5,456 nucleotides of DNA, from positions 267,913-273,368 of the forward strand of contig NZ_KL585381.1 of NCBI RefSeq assembly GCF_000721935.1. The letters run 5' to 3'. This document shows positions 1 to 5,030 of this stretch, in pieces. The DNA comes from Streptomyces sp. NRRL WC-3549 (lineage in GTDB: Bacteria; Actinomycetota; Actinomycetes; Streptomycetales; Streptomycetaceae). The notes under the pieces were generated by a model that was given only the letters and a program-made list of their open reading frames with translations, did no database searches and was not told the DNA's origin. How positions within the stretch are numbered: position 1 is the stretch's first letter; every line of letters starts with the position of its first letter. The translations under genes were made by a program, and so were the position numbers.

Positions 1-107
1 TCGTCGGCGGCCACCGCGGCGTCGAACGCCGCTGCTTCCCCCTCGTCCGCCGCCTGCGTCGCGCCGGGCGCTCCTTGCGCTGTCCGGCCCGCAGTCACTG
101 CCACCAT
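1..107 (-). CDS. paaA: Phenylacetyl-CoA epoxidase subunit PaaA, N-terminal fragment (runs off left edge)
   Basis: This is the beginning of a minus-strand gene, with ATG at 107-105, 35 full codons visible and no stop before the edge. A good ribosome binding site (GGGAG, plus-strand positions 114-118) lies six bases before the ATG. The visible protein begins MVAVTAGRTA, continues as an Ala/Gly/Gln-rich leader and ends FDAAVAADE. From memory, that ending is the block just before the conserved EPRDWMPDAYR segment of actinobacterial PaaA, which would follow immediately off the window. PaaA is the di-iron oxygenase subunit of the PaaABCE complex, which converts phenylacetyl-CoA to its ring 1,2-epoxide in the cytoplasm. 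The call rests on this short motif plus context: paaN and a TetR gene lie nearby, and an operator identical to the one at paaN lies 13 bases upstream of the start codon. The di-iron ligands are outside the window, so the catalytic core cannot be checked. Confidence 0.72.
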   Translation of the reverse strand, partial: MVAVTAGRTAQGAPGATQAADEGEAAAFDAAVAAD

Positions 108-120
108 GCCAGGCTCCCTA

Positions 121-138
121 CCGACCGATCGTTCGGTT
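121..138. promoter_or_regulatory. Operator 1, probable PaaR/TetR-type binding site upstream of paaA
   Basis: The 18-mer CCGACCGATCGTTCGGTT is an exact reverse complement of the 18-mer at 4962-4979 in front of paaN. Its core at 124-137 fits ACCGNNCGNNCGGT, an interrupted palindrome with matching outer arms. As I recall it, this is the core of the binding site of the Corynebacterium glutamicum TetR-type repressor PaaR. The site sits directly upstream of the paaA ribosome binding site and just downstream of the candidate paaA transcription start, so a bound repressor could block initiation or early elongation. An 18-base exact repeat in the two promoter regions of one pathway is very unlikely by chance. 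The identity of the bound protein is inferred. Confidence 0.85.
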
Positions 139-146
139 CACTTGGG

Positions 147-175
147 TTCAATGGTGAGTCGCGGGGCCGTAGGGT
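147..175 (+). promoter_or_regulatory. Weak candidate promoter for the DUF5819 operon
   Basis: On the plus strand TTCAAT (147-152) and TAGGGT (170-175) are separated by 17 bases. The -10 fits TANNNT; the -35 matches the consensus at only three of six positions. Transcription would start near 182. The site lies almost entirely within the minus-strand paaA promoter, so the two would compete for polymerase if both are real. This is pattern matching only. Confidence 0.3.
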
Positions 176-180
176 GTCAA
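151..180 (-). promoter_or_regulatory. Candidate paaA promoter (TTGACA - 18 bp - CACCAT)
   Basis: Read on the minus strand, positions 180-175 give a perfect TTGACA -35 box. After an 18-base spacer, positions 156-151 give CACCAT, which keeps the A at position 2 and the AT ending of the streptomycete -10 pattern TAGGAT. The start of transcription would then fall near position 144, leaving a leader of about 37 bases that contains operator 1. The -35 is convincing and the -10 is only fair. Confidence 0.5.
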
Positions 181-183
181 CCC

Positions 184-192
184 TGTGGATAA
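184..192. promoter_or_regulatory. DnaA-box-like nonamer 1
   Basis: TGTGGATAA is the reverse complement of TTATCCACA, the classical DnaA box. It lies in the divergent control region, 46 bases from operator 1, within a longer CTGTGGATAACT that is almost repeated at 4999-5010. A single nonamer can occur by chance, so function is uncertain. Confidence 0.3.
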
Positions 193-229
193 CTGACCGG
201 TGATCGACGGTGAGCGGGGCGGGGCGCGG

Positions 230-1150
230 ATGGATGCGGACCACGGTGGACGGGCCGCCGGCGAGAGGGAACCGGTCTGGCCAAAGGTGACGGCCCCCCC
301 GCCCGCCGGGCTCCAGGCCTCCCGCGGCCCAGACACCGGCGACCCGTCGACCCACATACCCGGCGCCCGGCCGGAGAGCTCACCCGAGGCGGACCCGGCC
401 GGGGACGACGGCACAGCCGCGTTTCCGCGCTCGGCGTCCGAGGCCCAGGGGCAGTCCGCACCCGCCGGGCCCGGACCGGGCGGCGGCATAGCCGCCCTCT
501 CGCTCCCGTACCAGGTCGTCGCCGCGCTGGCGCTGTCCGTCATCGCCCTGCTGGCCTGCGGACACCTGGCCATGGTGTTTCTCCACGTCGCCCCCGCCAA
601 CACCCTGACGAAGCAGCACGGCGAGGCGGTCGACGACTGGATCTACCCCGAGTTCGAGCAGAACTGGAAGCTGTTCGCCCCCAACCCGCTGCAGCAGAAC
701 ATCGCCGTGCACGTGCGGGCGGAGGTCGCGGGCGCGGACGGCCGCCACACCACGCGCTGGATGAGCCTCTCCCACGAGGACGGGAAGGCGATCCGCGGGA
801 ATCTCCTCCCCAGCCACGTCCACCAGAACGAGCTCCGGCGCGCCTGGGACTTCTACACCGGGTCCCACGACGACGAGAACCGTCCCAACGGCCTGCGCGG
901 GGAACTCTCCGAGCGGTACATCCGCCGCATCGTGATGCTGCGCCTCTCCGAGCACGACTACGGCGGCACCGTCGAACGCGTCCAGATCCGGTCCGCGGTC
1001 ACGGCCGTCGGCGCGCCGGCCTGGAGCGACGAGAAGGTCAACACCCAGGCCACCTACCGGATGCTCCCGTGGTGGACCGTGACTCCGGCCGATCTCCCCG
1101 GAGGCCCGGAGCGGGAGCGGACGTCAGCCGGTGCGGAGGTGGCCGAGTGA
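230..1150 (+). CDS. DUF5819 family membrane protein
   Basis: From ATG 230 the product is 306 aa; an in-frame GTG at 200 would add ten residues. Neither start has a convincing ribosome binding site (a G-rich run precedes 230), so the start is uncertain. Roughly the first 90 residues are rich in Pro, Gly, Ala and acidic residues and look disordered. One hydrophobic segment follows at about 94-119 (YQVVAALALSVIALLACGHL and on). It leads into a globular part of about 185 residues with the strongly conserved-looking block EFEQNWKLFAPNPLQQN (about 141-157), which I associate from memory with DUF5819. The C-terminal part is polar, contains many Arg and His, and has no catalytic motif I recognise. 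The likely topology is a bitopic membrane protein with the large C-terminal part outside the cell. It is the first gene of an operon, its stop overlapping the start of the HTTM gene, which suggests that the two membrane proteins work together. The biochemical function is unknown. Confidence 0.82.
   Translation: MDADHGGRAAGEREPVWPKVTAPPPAGLQASRGPDTGDPSTHIPGARPESSPEADPAGDDGTAAFPRSASEAQGQSAPAGPGPGGGIAALSLPYQVVAALALSVIALLACGHLAMVFLHVAPANTLTKQHGEAVDDWIYPEFEQNWKLFAPNPLQQNIAVHVRAEVAGADGRHTTRWMSLSHEDGKAIRGNLLPSHVHQNELRRAWDFYTGSHDDENRPNGLRGELSERYIRRIVMLRLSEHDYGGTVERVQIRSAVTAVGAPAWSDEKVNTQATYRMLPWWTVTPADLPGGPERERTSAGAEVAE
1135..1139 (+). promoter_or_regulatory. Ribosome binding site that fixes the HTTM gene start
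   Basis: GGAGG, followed by T, lies seven bases before GTG 1147. It lies inside the end of the DUF5819 gene. Its ideal spacing makes GTG 1147 the preferred start over the upstream in-frame GTG at 1069 or the ATG at 1174. Confidence 0.75.
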
Positions 1151-2418
1151 GTGCTCCTGGCAGGAACGACGACATGGTCCAGCGCGTCGACCGCTCGCTC
1201 GCCCGGGCCGTCCAGCGTGTCACCGCGACTCCGCTCGGCCGGTACCAGAGCGCGGTGCTCCGCATCGGTGTCTCGGCCACCTACCTGCTGTTCCTTCTGC
1301 GCGAGCTGCCGAACCGTCGTGAGCTGTACGGCCCCGACGGCCCGTGGCACTGGGACATGGCGCGCAGGCTCCTCGCCGACAACGACGCGTTCACCGTCCT
1401 CATGTGGTCGGACAGCGCGATCTGGTTCGAGGCCGTGTACGCGCTCACGCTGGTATCGGCCGGGCTCCTGATGGTCGGCTGGCGTACGCGTGCCACCTCC
1501 GTGCTGTTCATGGTCGGTGTGCTCTCCCTGCAGAACCGCAGCATCTTCATGGGCGACGGCGGGGACAACGTCATCCACCTGATGGCGGTCTACCTGGTGC
1601 TGACCCGCTGTGCGCGGGTCTGGTCCCTGGACGCCCGCAGGGAGGCCCGGAACGCCGTGCGGGTCGCCGAAGGCGGCCGGCCGGCCCGGGACGTCGTCGG
1701 CCCCGTCCTGTGGGCCCTGCTCGGCTGCGTCCTGCTGCCGGCCACGTGGGCGGACGGCCTCGGGGGGACCTGGTGGCTGCCCGCCCTTCTGTGGATCCTG
1801 TGGCTGGGGAACGGCGCCTGGTGGGCCCTGCACCGCTCGTCGGCGGCGCGTGAGCCGCGCGTACTCCTCGACGTCCTCGCCAACCTCGCCCACAACGCCG
1901 CGCTCCTCGTGATCATGGCCGAGGTCTGTCTCATCTACGCCACCGCCGGCTGGTACAAGATCCAGGGCTCCCGCTGGCAGGACGGCACCGCGCTCTACTA
2001 CCCGCTCAAGCTGGACTACTTCTCGCCCTGGCCCGGGCTCTCGGGGCTGCTCGCGTCCAGTGCGCTGATGGTCATGGTGCTGACGTACGTGACGGTGATC
2101 GTGCAGGTCGCCTTCCCGTTCACGCTGTTCAACCGCAAGGTCAAGAACGTCCTGCTCGTCTTCATGATCGGTGAGCACGCCGGTATCGCGGTCCTGCTCG
2201 GCCTGCCCTTCTTCTCGCTGGCGATGATCGCCGCGGACGCCGTCTTCCTGCCGACGGGCTTCCTGGTGTGGCTGGGCGGCCGGGTGGTGCGCGGCCGGCG
2301 GGCCCTGTTCTCACGGGCGAGGGGCGGCGTCGGGGTGCCCGGGCCGCGACGCCCCGACGGCGACGCTCGGGAGGCCCCTCCGCACGCCGACGGTGCCGGC
2401 CATACGCTCGTCGGGTGA
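1147..2418 (+). CDS. HTTM domain protein (vitamin K-dependent gamma-carboxylase-like membrane protein)
   Basis: The protein is 423 aa from GTG 1147, which overlaps the DUF5819 stop as GTGA and has a strong ribosome binding site. A charged N-terminus is followed by many hydrophobic segments, at about 37-52, 92-110, 114-128, 141-155, 185-200, 208-226, 248-266, 303-325, 336-350 and 354-378. A polar tail rich in Arg, Gly and Pro begins near 380. Family-like blocks are RELYGPDGPWHW (58-69), SIFMGDGGDNVIHLMAVYL (132-150) and AGWYKIQGSRWQDGTALYY (267-285). These are typical of HTTM proteins, the membrane part shared with gamma-glutamyl carboxylase. The AGWYK...W...G block resembles the AGVKKLDADW segment of human GGCX, which by my recollection carries the active-site lysine, and would place Lys271 there. 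There is no C-terminal carboxylase propeptide-binding region like that of GGCX, so peptide carboxylation cannot be claimed. The partner is probably the upstream DUF5819 protein. Actual activity is unknown. Confidence 0.85.
   Translation: MSAPGRNDDMVQRVDRSLARAVQRVTATPLGRYQSAVLRIGVSATYLLFLLRELPNRRELYGPDGPWHWDMARRLLADNDAFTVLMWSDSAIWFEAVYALTLVSAGLLMVGWRTRATSVLFMVGVLSLQNRSIFMGDGGDNVIHLMAVYLVLTRCARVWSLDARREARNAVRVAEGGRPARDVVGPVLWALLGCVLLPATWADGLGGTWWLPALLWILWLGNGAWWALHRSSAAREPRVLLDVLANLAHNAALLVIMAEVCLIYATAGWYKIQGSRWQDGTALYYPLKLDYFSPWPGLSGLLASSALMVMVLTYVTVIVQVAFPFTLFNRKVKNVLLVFMIGEHAGIAVLLGLPFFSLAMIAADAVFLPTGFLVWLGGRVVRGRRALFSRARGGVGVPGPRRPDGDAREAPPHADGAGHTLVG
2415..2418 (+). other. GTGA stop/start overlap without a visible ribosome binding site (HTTM to trmH)
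   Basis: The TGA of the HTTM gene (2416-2418) overlaps the GTG start of the methyltransferase gene (2415-2417). Unlike the equivalent overlap at 1147-1150, the 20 bases before it contain no AGGAGG-like sequence. Expression therefore probably depends on ribosomes that have just finished the HTTM gene. Confidence 0.7.
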
Positions 2419-3146
2419 CCAGCGAGACCGGCAGTACACAAGACCAGCCAGGGACGGCCGACACGGCCGGGACCACAGCGGCGTCCGACGCGTCGGCGGA
2501 GCCCGCCCAGTACGACGACGGCTACGGGAACGAGATCGGCGTCGGGCCGCACCCCCTGCCCTGGCCGGAGGGGGAGCGCTACGACCCGGAGCTGCTCGCC
2601 CACGGTGACCGCCGCAACGTGGGCGACGCGTACCGGTACTGGACGCGGGAGGCGATCGTTGCCGATCTCGATCCGCGACGTCACGACTTCCACGTGGCGG
2701 TGGAGAACTGGGGGCACGACTTCAACATCGGCTCGGTGGTGCGGACCGCGAACGCCTTCCTCGCCAAGGAGGTCCACATCGTCGGACGGCGGCGCTGGAA
2801 CCGGCGCGGAGCCATGGTCACCGACCGCTACCAGCATGTGCGTCACCACCCGGACACGGCGGACCTGACCGCGTGGGCGGCCGCCGAGGGGCTGCCCGTC
2901 ATCGGGATCGACAACCTGCCGGGAGCCGTGCCGCTGGAGCGGACGGAACTCCCACGGCGCTGTGTACTGCTCTTCGGGCAGGAGGGGCCCGGGCTGACGG
3001 AGGAGGCGCGCGCGCACGCCTCGATGGTCTGCTCGATCGCGCAGTTCGGTTCGACGCGGTCGATCAACGCGGGCGCGGCGGCAGCCATCGCGATGCACGC
3101 GTGGGTGCAGCGGTACGCGGACATCCCGGCCCCGCAGGCCCGCTGA
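2415..3146 (+). CDS. TrmH/SpoU (SPOUT) family RNA methyltransferase
   Basis: I chose GTG 2415, which shares four bases (GTGA) with the stop of the HTTM gene and gives 243 aa; upstream in-frame sequence is Arg-rich read-through of the neighbouring gene. The first 75 or so residues are a Thr/Ala/acidic leader and linker. The SPOUT catalytic domain follows. Motif 1 is NIGSVVRTANAF (104-115), with the Asn and Arg typical of 2'-O-ribose methyltransferases. Motif 2 is LLFGQEGPGL (185-194), and motif 3 is SIAQFGSTRSINAGAAAAIA (207-226), which together form the knotted S-adenosylmethionine site. The usual target would be a ribose 2'-OH in tRNA or rRNA. The exact substrate cannot be read from sequence, and the N-terminal leader differs from classical TrmH. 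It is the last gene of the three-gene operon and is followed by a strong hairpin. Its link to the membrane pair upstream is unexplained; it may share only the transcript. Confidence 0.9.
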   Translation: MTSETGSTQDQPGTADTAGTTAASDASAEPAQYDDGYGNEIGVGPHPLPWPEGERYDPELLAHGDRRNVGDAYRYWTREAIVADLDPRRHDFHVAVENWGHDFNIGSVVRTANAFLAKEVHIVGRRRWNRRGAMVTDRYQHVRHHPDTADLTAWAAAEGLPVIGIDNLPGAVPLERTELPRRCVLLFGQEGPGLTEEARAHASMVCSIAQFGSTRSINAGAAAAIAMHAWVQRYADIPAPQAR

Positions 3147-3164
3147 CCGGCTGATCGGGTGACC

Positions 3165-3195
3165 GGGTGGCCGGGGTGCCCGGCCCCGGCCACCC
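3165..3195. terminator. GC-rich hairpin, probable bidirectional terminator
   Basis: GGGTGGCCGGGG (3165-3176) is an exact inverted match of CCCCGGCCACCC (3184-3195), giving a 12-bp stem with a 7-base loop. It lies between the stops of the convergent methyltransferase gene (ends 3146) and paaN (ends 3208), where both transcripts need ending. There is no U-tract on either side, which is common for terminators in high-GC actinomycetes. Confidence 0.75.
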
Positions 3196-3207
3196 CGGCG
3201 AGGGACG

Positions 3208-4908
3208 TCAGGCCTGCCGGCGCACCTCGACCACCCGGAACCGGTTGGACACGAAGGCCCCGTCGCACAGCGCCGCGTTGGCCGCCGGGTTTCCGCCCGA
3301 ACCGTGGAAGTCGGAGAAAGCCGCTGTCTGGTTGACGTACACCCCGCCCGTGAGGTTCAGGGAGAGCTGGGCGGACTCGTCGAAGCAGACCTCCTCCACC
3401 GCCCGCTCCACGTCCGGGGAGGTCGTGTAGGCGCCGACCGTCATCGCGCCCTTCTCCCGGATGGTGCGGCGGAGCAGGTCCAGGGCGTCGTCGGTCGAGT
3501 CGACGGCGACCGCGAACGAGACCGGGCCGAAGCACTCGGAGAGGAAGGGAGCCCCCTCGTCGGGCTTGGCGGCGTCGAGCTTGACGACGACCGGTGTACG
3601 CACCACCGCGTCCGGGAAGTCGGGGTTGACGACGGCGCGCGAGGGGAGCGCCACTTCGCCCAGTCCTTCCGCGGCTTCGAGGCGGGCCTTCACGTCCGGG
3701 TTGACCAGCGCGCCGAGCAGGCCGTTGGCCCGTGCGTCGTCGCCGAGGAGCCCGCCGACCGCCTCGGCGAGGTCCGAGACCACCTCGTCGTAGGACTTGG
3801 AGCCCGCGTCGGTGGTGATACCGCCCCTGGGGATGAGCAGGTTCTGCGGGGTGGTGCACATCTGGCCGCTGTAGAGGGAGAGCGAGAAGGCCAGGTTGGA
3901 GAGCATGCCCCGGTAGTCGTCGGTGGAGTCGACGACGACCGTGTTGACGCCCGCCTTCTCCGTGTAGACCTGGGCCTGTCGTGCGTTGGCCTCCAGCCAG
4001 TCCCCGAAGGAACTGGAACCCGTGTAGTCGATGATCTTGATTTCGGGGCGCACGGCCAGGGACTTGGCGATGCCCTCGTCCGGCCGCTCCGCCGCCAGCG
4101 CGACGAGGTTCGGGTCGAAGCCCGCCTCGGCCAGGACCTCGCGTGCCAGACGGACCGTGAGGGCGAGCGGCAGGACCGCCCGGGGATGCGGCTTGACCAG
4201 GACCGGGTTACCGGTCGCCAGCGAGGCGAAGAGACCCGGGTAGCCGTTCCACGTGGGGAAGGTGTTGCAGCCAATCAGGAGGGAGACGCCGCGGCCGGCC
4301 GCCGTGTACGACTTGTGCAGCCGGAGCGGATCGCGCTTCCCCTGGGGCTTCGACCAGTCTGCGGCGCGCGGGGTACGCGTCTGCTCCGCGTACGCGTACG
4401 CCACCGCCTCCAGACCGCGGTCCTGGGCGTGGGGGCCTCCGGCCTGGAACGCCATCACGAAGGCCTGCCCGCTGGTGTGCATCACGGCGTGGGCCAGCTC
4501 GTGGGTGCGGGCGTTGATCCGGGCGAGGATCTCCAGGCAGACCAGGGCCCTGGTCTCCGGCCCCGCCGCGCGCCAGGAACCCATGGCCGCCGCCATCGCC
4601 GGGAGCAGGACGTCGGGATCGGCGTGCGGATACTCGACGCCGAGCTCCGGCCCGTACGGCGACACCTCGCCGCCGGTCCAGCCGTCCGTGCCGGGCTGAC
4701 CGAGGTCGAGCCGGGTGTGCAGCACGGAGTCGAAGGCGGACTTGCCCTCCGCCGGACCGAGGCTGCCGGGCACGCCGCCCTCGCCGTAGGCCTTCGGGTG
4801 CTCGGGGTGCGGGGACCAGTACGCGCGTGTGCGGATCGCTTCGAGTGCCTGGTCGAGTGTCGGACGGTGGGTCTCGGACAGCTTCTCGGGGGAAAGCGCG
4901 GCGGCCAT
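3208..4908 (-). CDS. paaN: Phenylacetic acid degradation protein PaaN (aldehyde dehydrogenase family)
   Basis: The 566-aa product starts at ATG 4908 with GAGGAG at 4924-4919, ten bases upstream, and ends at TGA 3210-3208. About 100 N-terminal residues specific to this family precede a full aldehyde dehydrogenase fold. Candidate active-site features are GCNTFPTWNGYP (213-224, Asn215), VLVKPHP with Lys239 for cofactor binding, VYTEKAGVN with general base Glu317, GQMCTTPQ with nucleophile Cys351, and SECFGPV with Glu458. Length and motifs fit the PaaN form lacking a hydratase domain, and differ from the roughly 680-residue PaaZ of E. coli, where a C-terminal MaoC domain opens the oxepin ring. 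The expected reaction is NADP-dependent oxidation of the ring-opened semialdehyde-CoA to the acyl-CoA that enters beta-oxidation-like steps; ring hydrolysis would then need a separate enzyme. It is divergent from the TetR gene, with a perfect copy of the paa operator in its promoter. Confidence 0.93.
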   Translation of the reverse strand: MAAALSPEKLSETHRPTLDQALEAIRTRAYWSPHPEHPKAYGEGGVPGSLGPAEGKSAFDSVLHTRLDLGQPGTDGWTGGEVSPYGPELGVEYPHADPDVLLPAMAAAMGSWRAAGPETRALVCLEILARINARTHELAHAVMHTSGQAFVMAFQAGGPHAQDRGLEAVAYAYAEQTRTPRAADWSKPQGKRDPLRLHKSYTAAGRGVSLLIGCNTFPTWNGYPGLFASLATGNPVLVKPHPRAVLPLALTVRLAREVLAEAGFDPNLVALAAERPDEGIAKSLAVRPEIKIIDYTGSSSFGDWLEANARQAQVYTEKAGVNTVVVDSTDDYRGMLSNLAFSLSLYSGQMCTTPQNLLIPRGGITTDAGSKSYDEVVSDLAEAVGGLLGDDARANGLLGALVNPDVKARLEAAEGLGEVALPSRAVVNPDFPDAVVRTPVVVKLDAAKPDEGAPFLSECFGPVSFAVAVDSTDDALDLLRRTIREKGAMTVGAYTTSPDVERAVEEVCFDESAQLSLNLTGGVYVNQTAAFSDFHGSGGNPAANAALCDGAFVSNRFRVVEVRRQA

Positions 4909-4956
4909 GACGGACCAACTCCTCGTCGAGCCGGGCAGGGACTAGCGGACGGAGTC

Positions 4957-4984
4957 AGAGTAACCGAACGATCGGTCGGGACAA
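4957..4984 (-). promoter_or_regulatory. paaN: Candidate paaN promoter (TTGTCC - 16 bp - TACTCT)
   Basis: On the minus strand, positions 4984-4979 read TTGTCC, matching TTGACA at four of six bases. After 16 bases, 4962-4957 read TACTCT, fitting the TANNNT -10 pattern. The start would be near 4950, giving a leader of about 40 bases with the GAGGAG ribosome binding site. The operator core fills the spacer, so repressor binding would directly exclude RNA polymerase. The promoter itself is a pattern call. Confidence 0.5.
4962..4979. promoter_or_regulatory. Operator 2, probable PaaR/TetR-type binding site between paaN and the TetR gene
   Basis: AACCGAACGATCGGTCGG is the exact reverse complement of the 18-mer at 121-138, with the core ACCGNNCGNNCGGT at 4963-4976. 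It lies 53 bases upstream of the paaN ATG and 51 bases upstream of the TetR ATG, so one site could control both. Placement in the divergent region next to a TetR gene is typical of an autoregulated repressor. Which protein binds is inferred from context and from my memory of the corynebacterial PaaR motif. Confidence 0.88.
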
Positions 4985-4999
4985 GGGGCCCGGAGGATC

Positions 5000-5008
5000 T
5001 GTGGACAA
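5000..5008. promoter_or_regulatory. DnaA-box-like nonamer 2
   Basis: TGTGGACAA is the reverse complement of TTGTCCACA, the form of DnaA box preferred in Streptomyces as I recall it. It lies 20 bases from operator 2, in the leader of the TetR gene, and belongs to the CTGTGGAYAACT sequence shared with 183-194. A role in replication or DnaA-linked control is unproven. Confidence 0.3.
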
Positions 5009-5013
5009 CTCAT

Positions 5014-5021
5014 GGGGGAGG
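5014..5021 (+). promoter_or_regulatory. Ribosome binding site that fixes the TetR gene start
   Basis: GGGGGAGG lies nine bases before ATG 5031. This favours that start over the in-frame GTG at 5001, which has no comparable site. No clear -35/-10 pair could be assigned for this gene. Confidence 0.7.
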
Positions 5022-5030
5022 ATCGCGGTC

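Noticed and set aside
1069..1146. 26-residue upstream extension of the HTTM protein
   Set aside because: It lies within the DUF5819 gene and lacks a good ribosome binding site, whereas GTG 1147 has GGAGG at ideal spacing.
2268..2414. 49-residue upstream extension of the methyltransferase
   Set aside because: The extension is Arg/Pro-rich and lies entirely inside the HTTM gene. The GTGA overlap at 2415 is the natural start.
1054..3098. Long minus-strand open frames (1054-2178 and 2016-3098) opposite the HTTM and methyltransferase genes
   Set aside because: Their low-complexity Arg/Pro/His/Asp composition and overlap with genes having recognisable domains mark them as GC-bias shadows.
4387..4402. 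Palindrome-like GCGTACGCGTACGC inside paaN
   Set aside because: It encodes the repeated Ala-Tyr-Ala-Tyr-Ala of the protein; codon choice explains the repeat.
121..4979. The inverted 18-mers as terminal repeats of a mobile element
   Set aside because: There is no transposase or integrase between them and no target duplication beside them. Both copies sit at operator positions in promoter regions and carry the TetR-type core.
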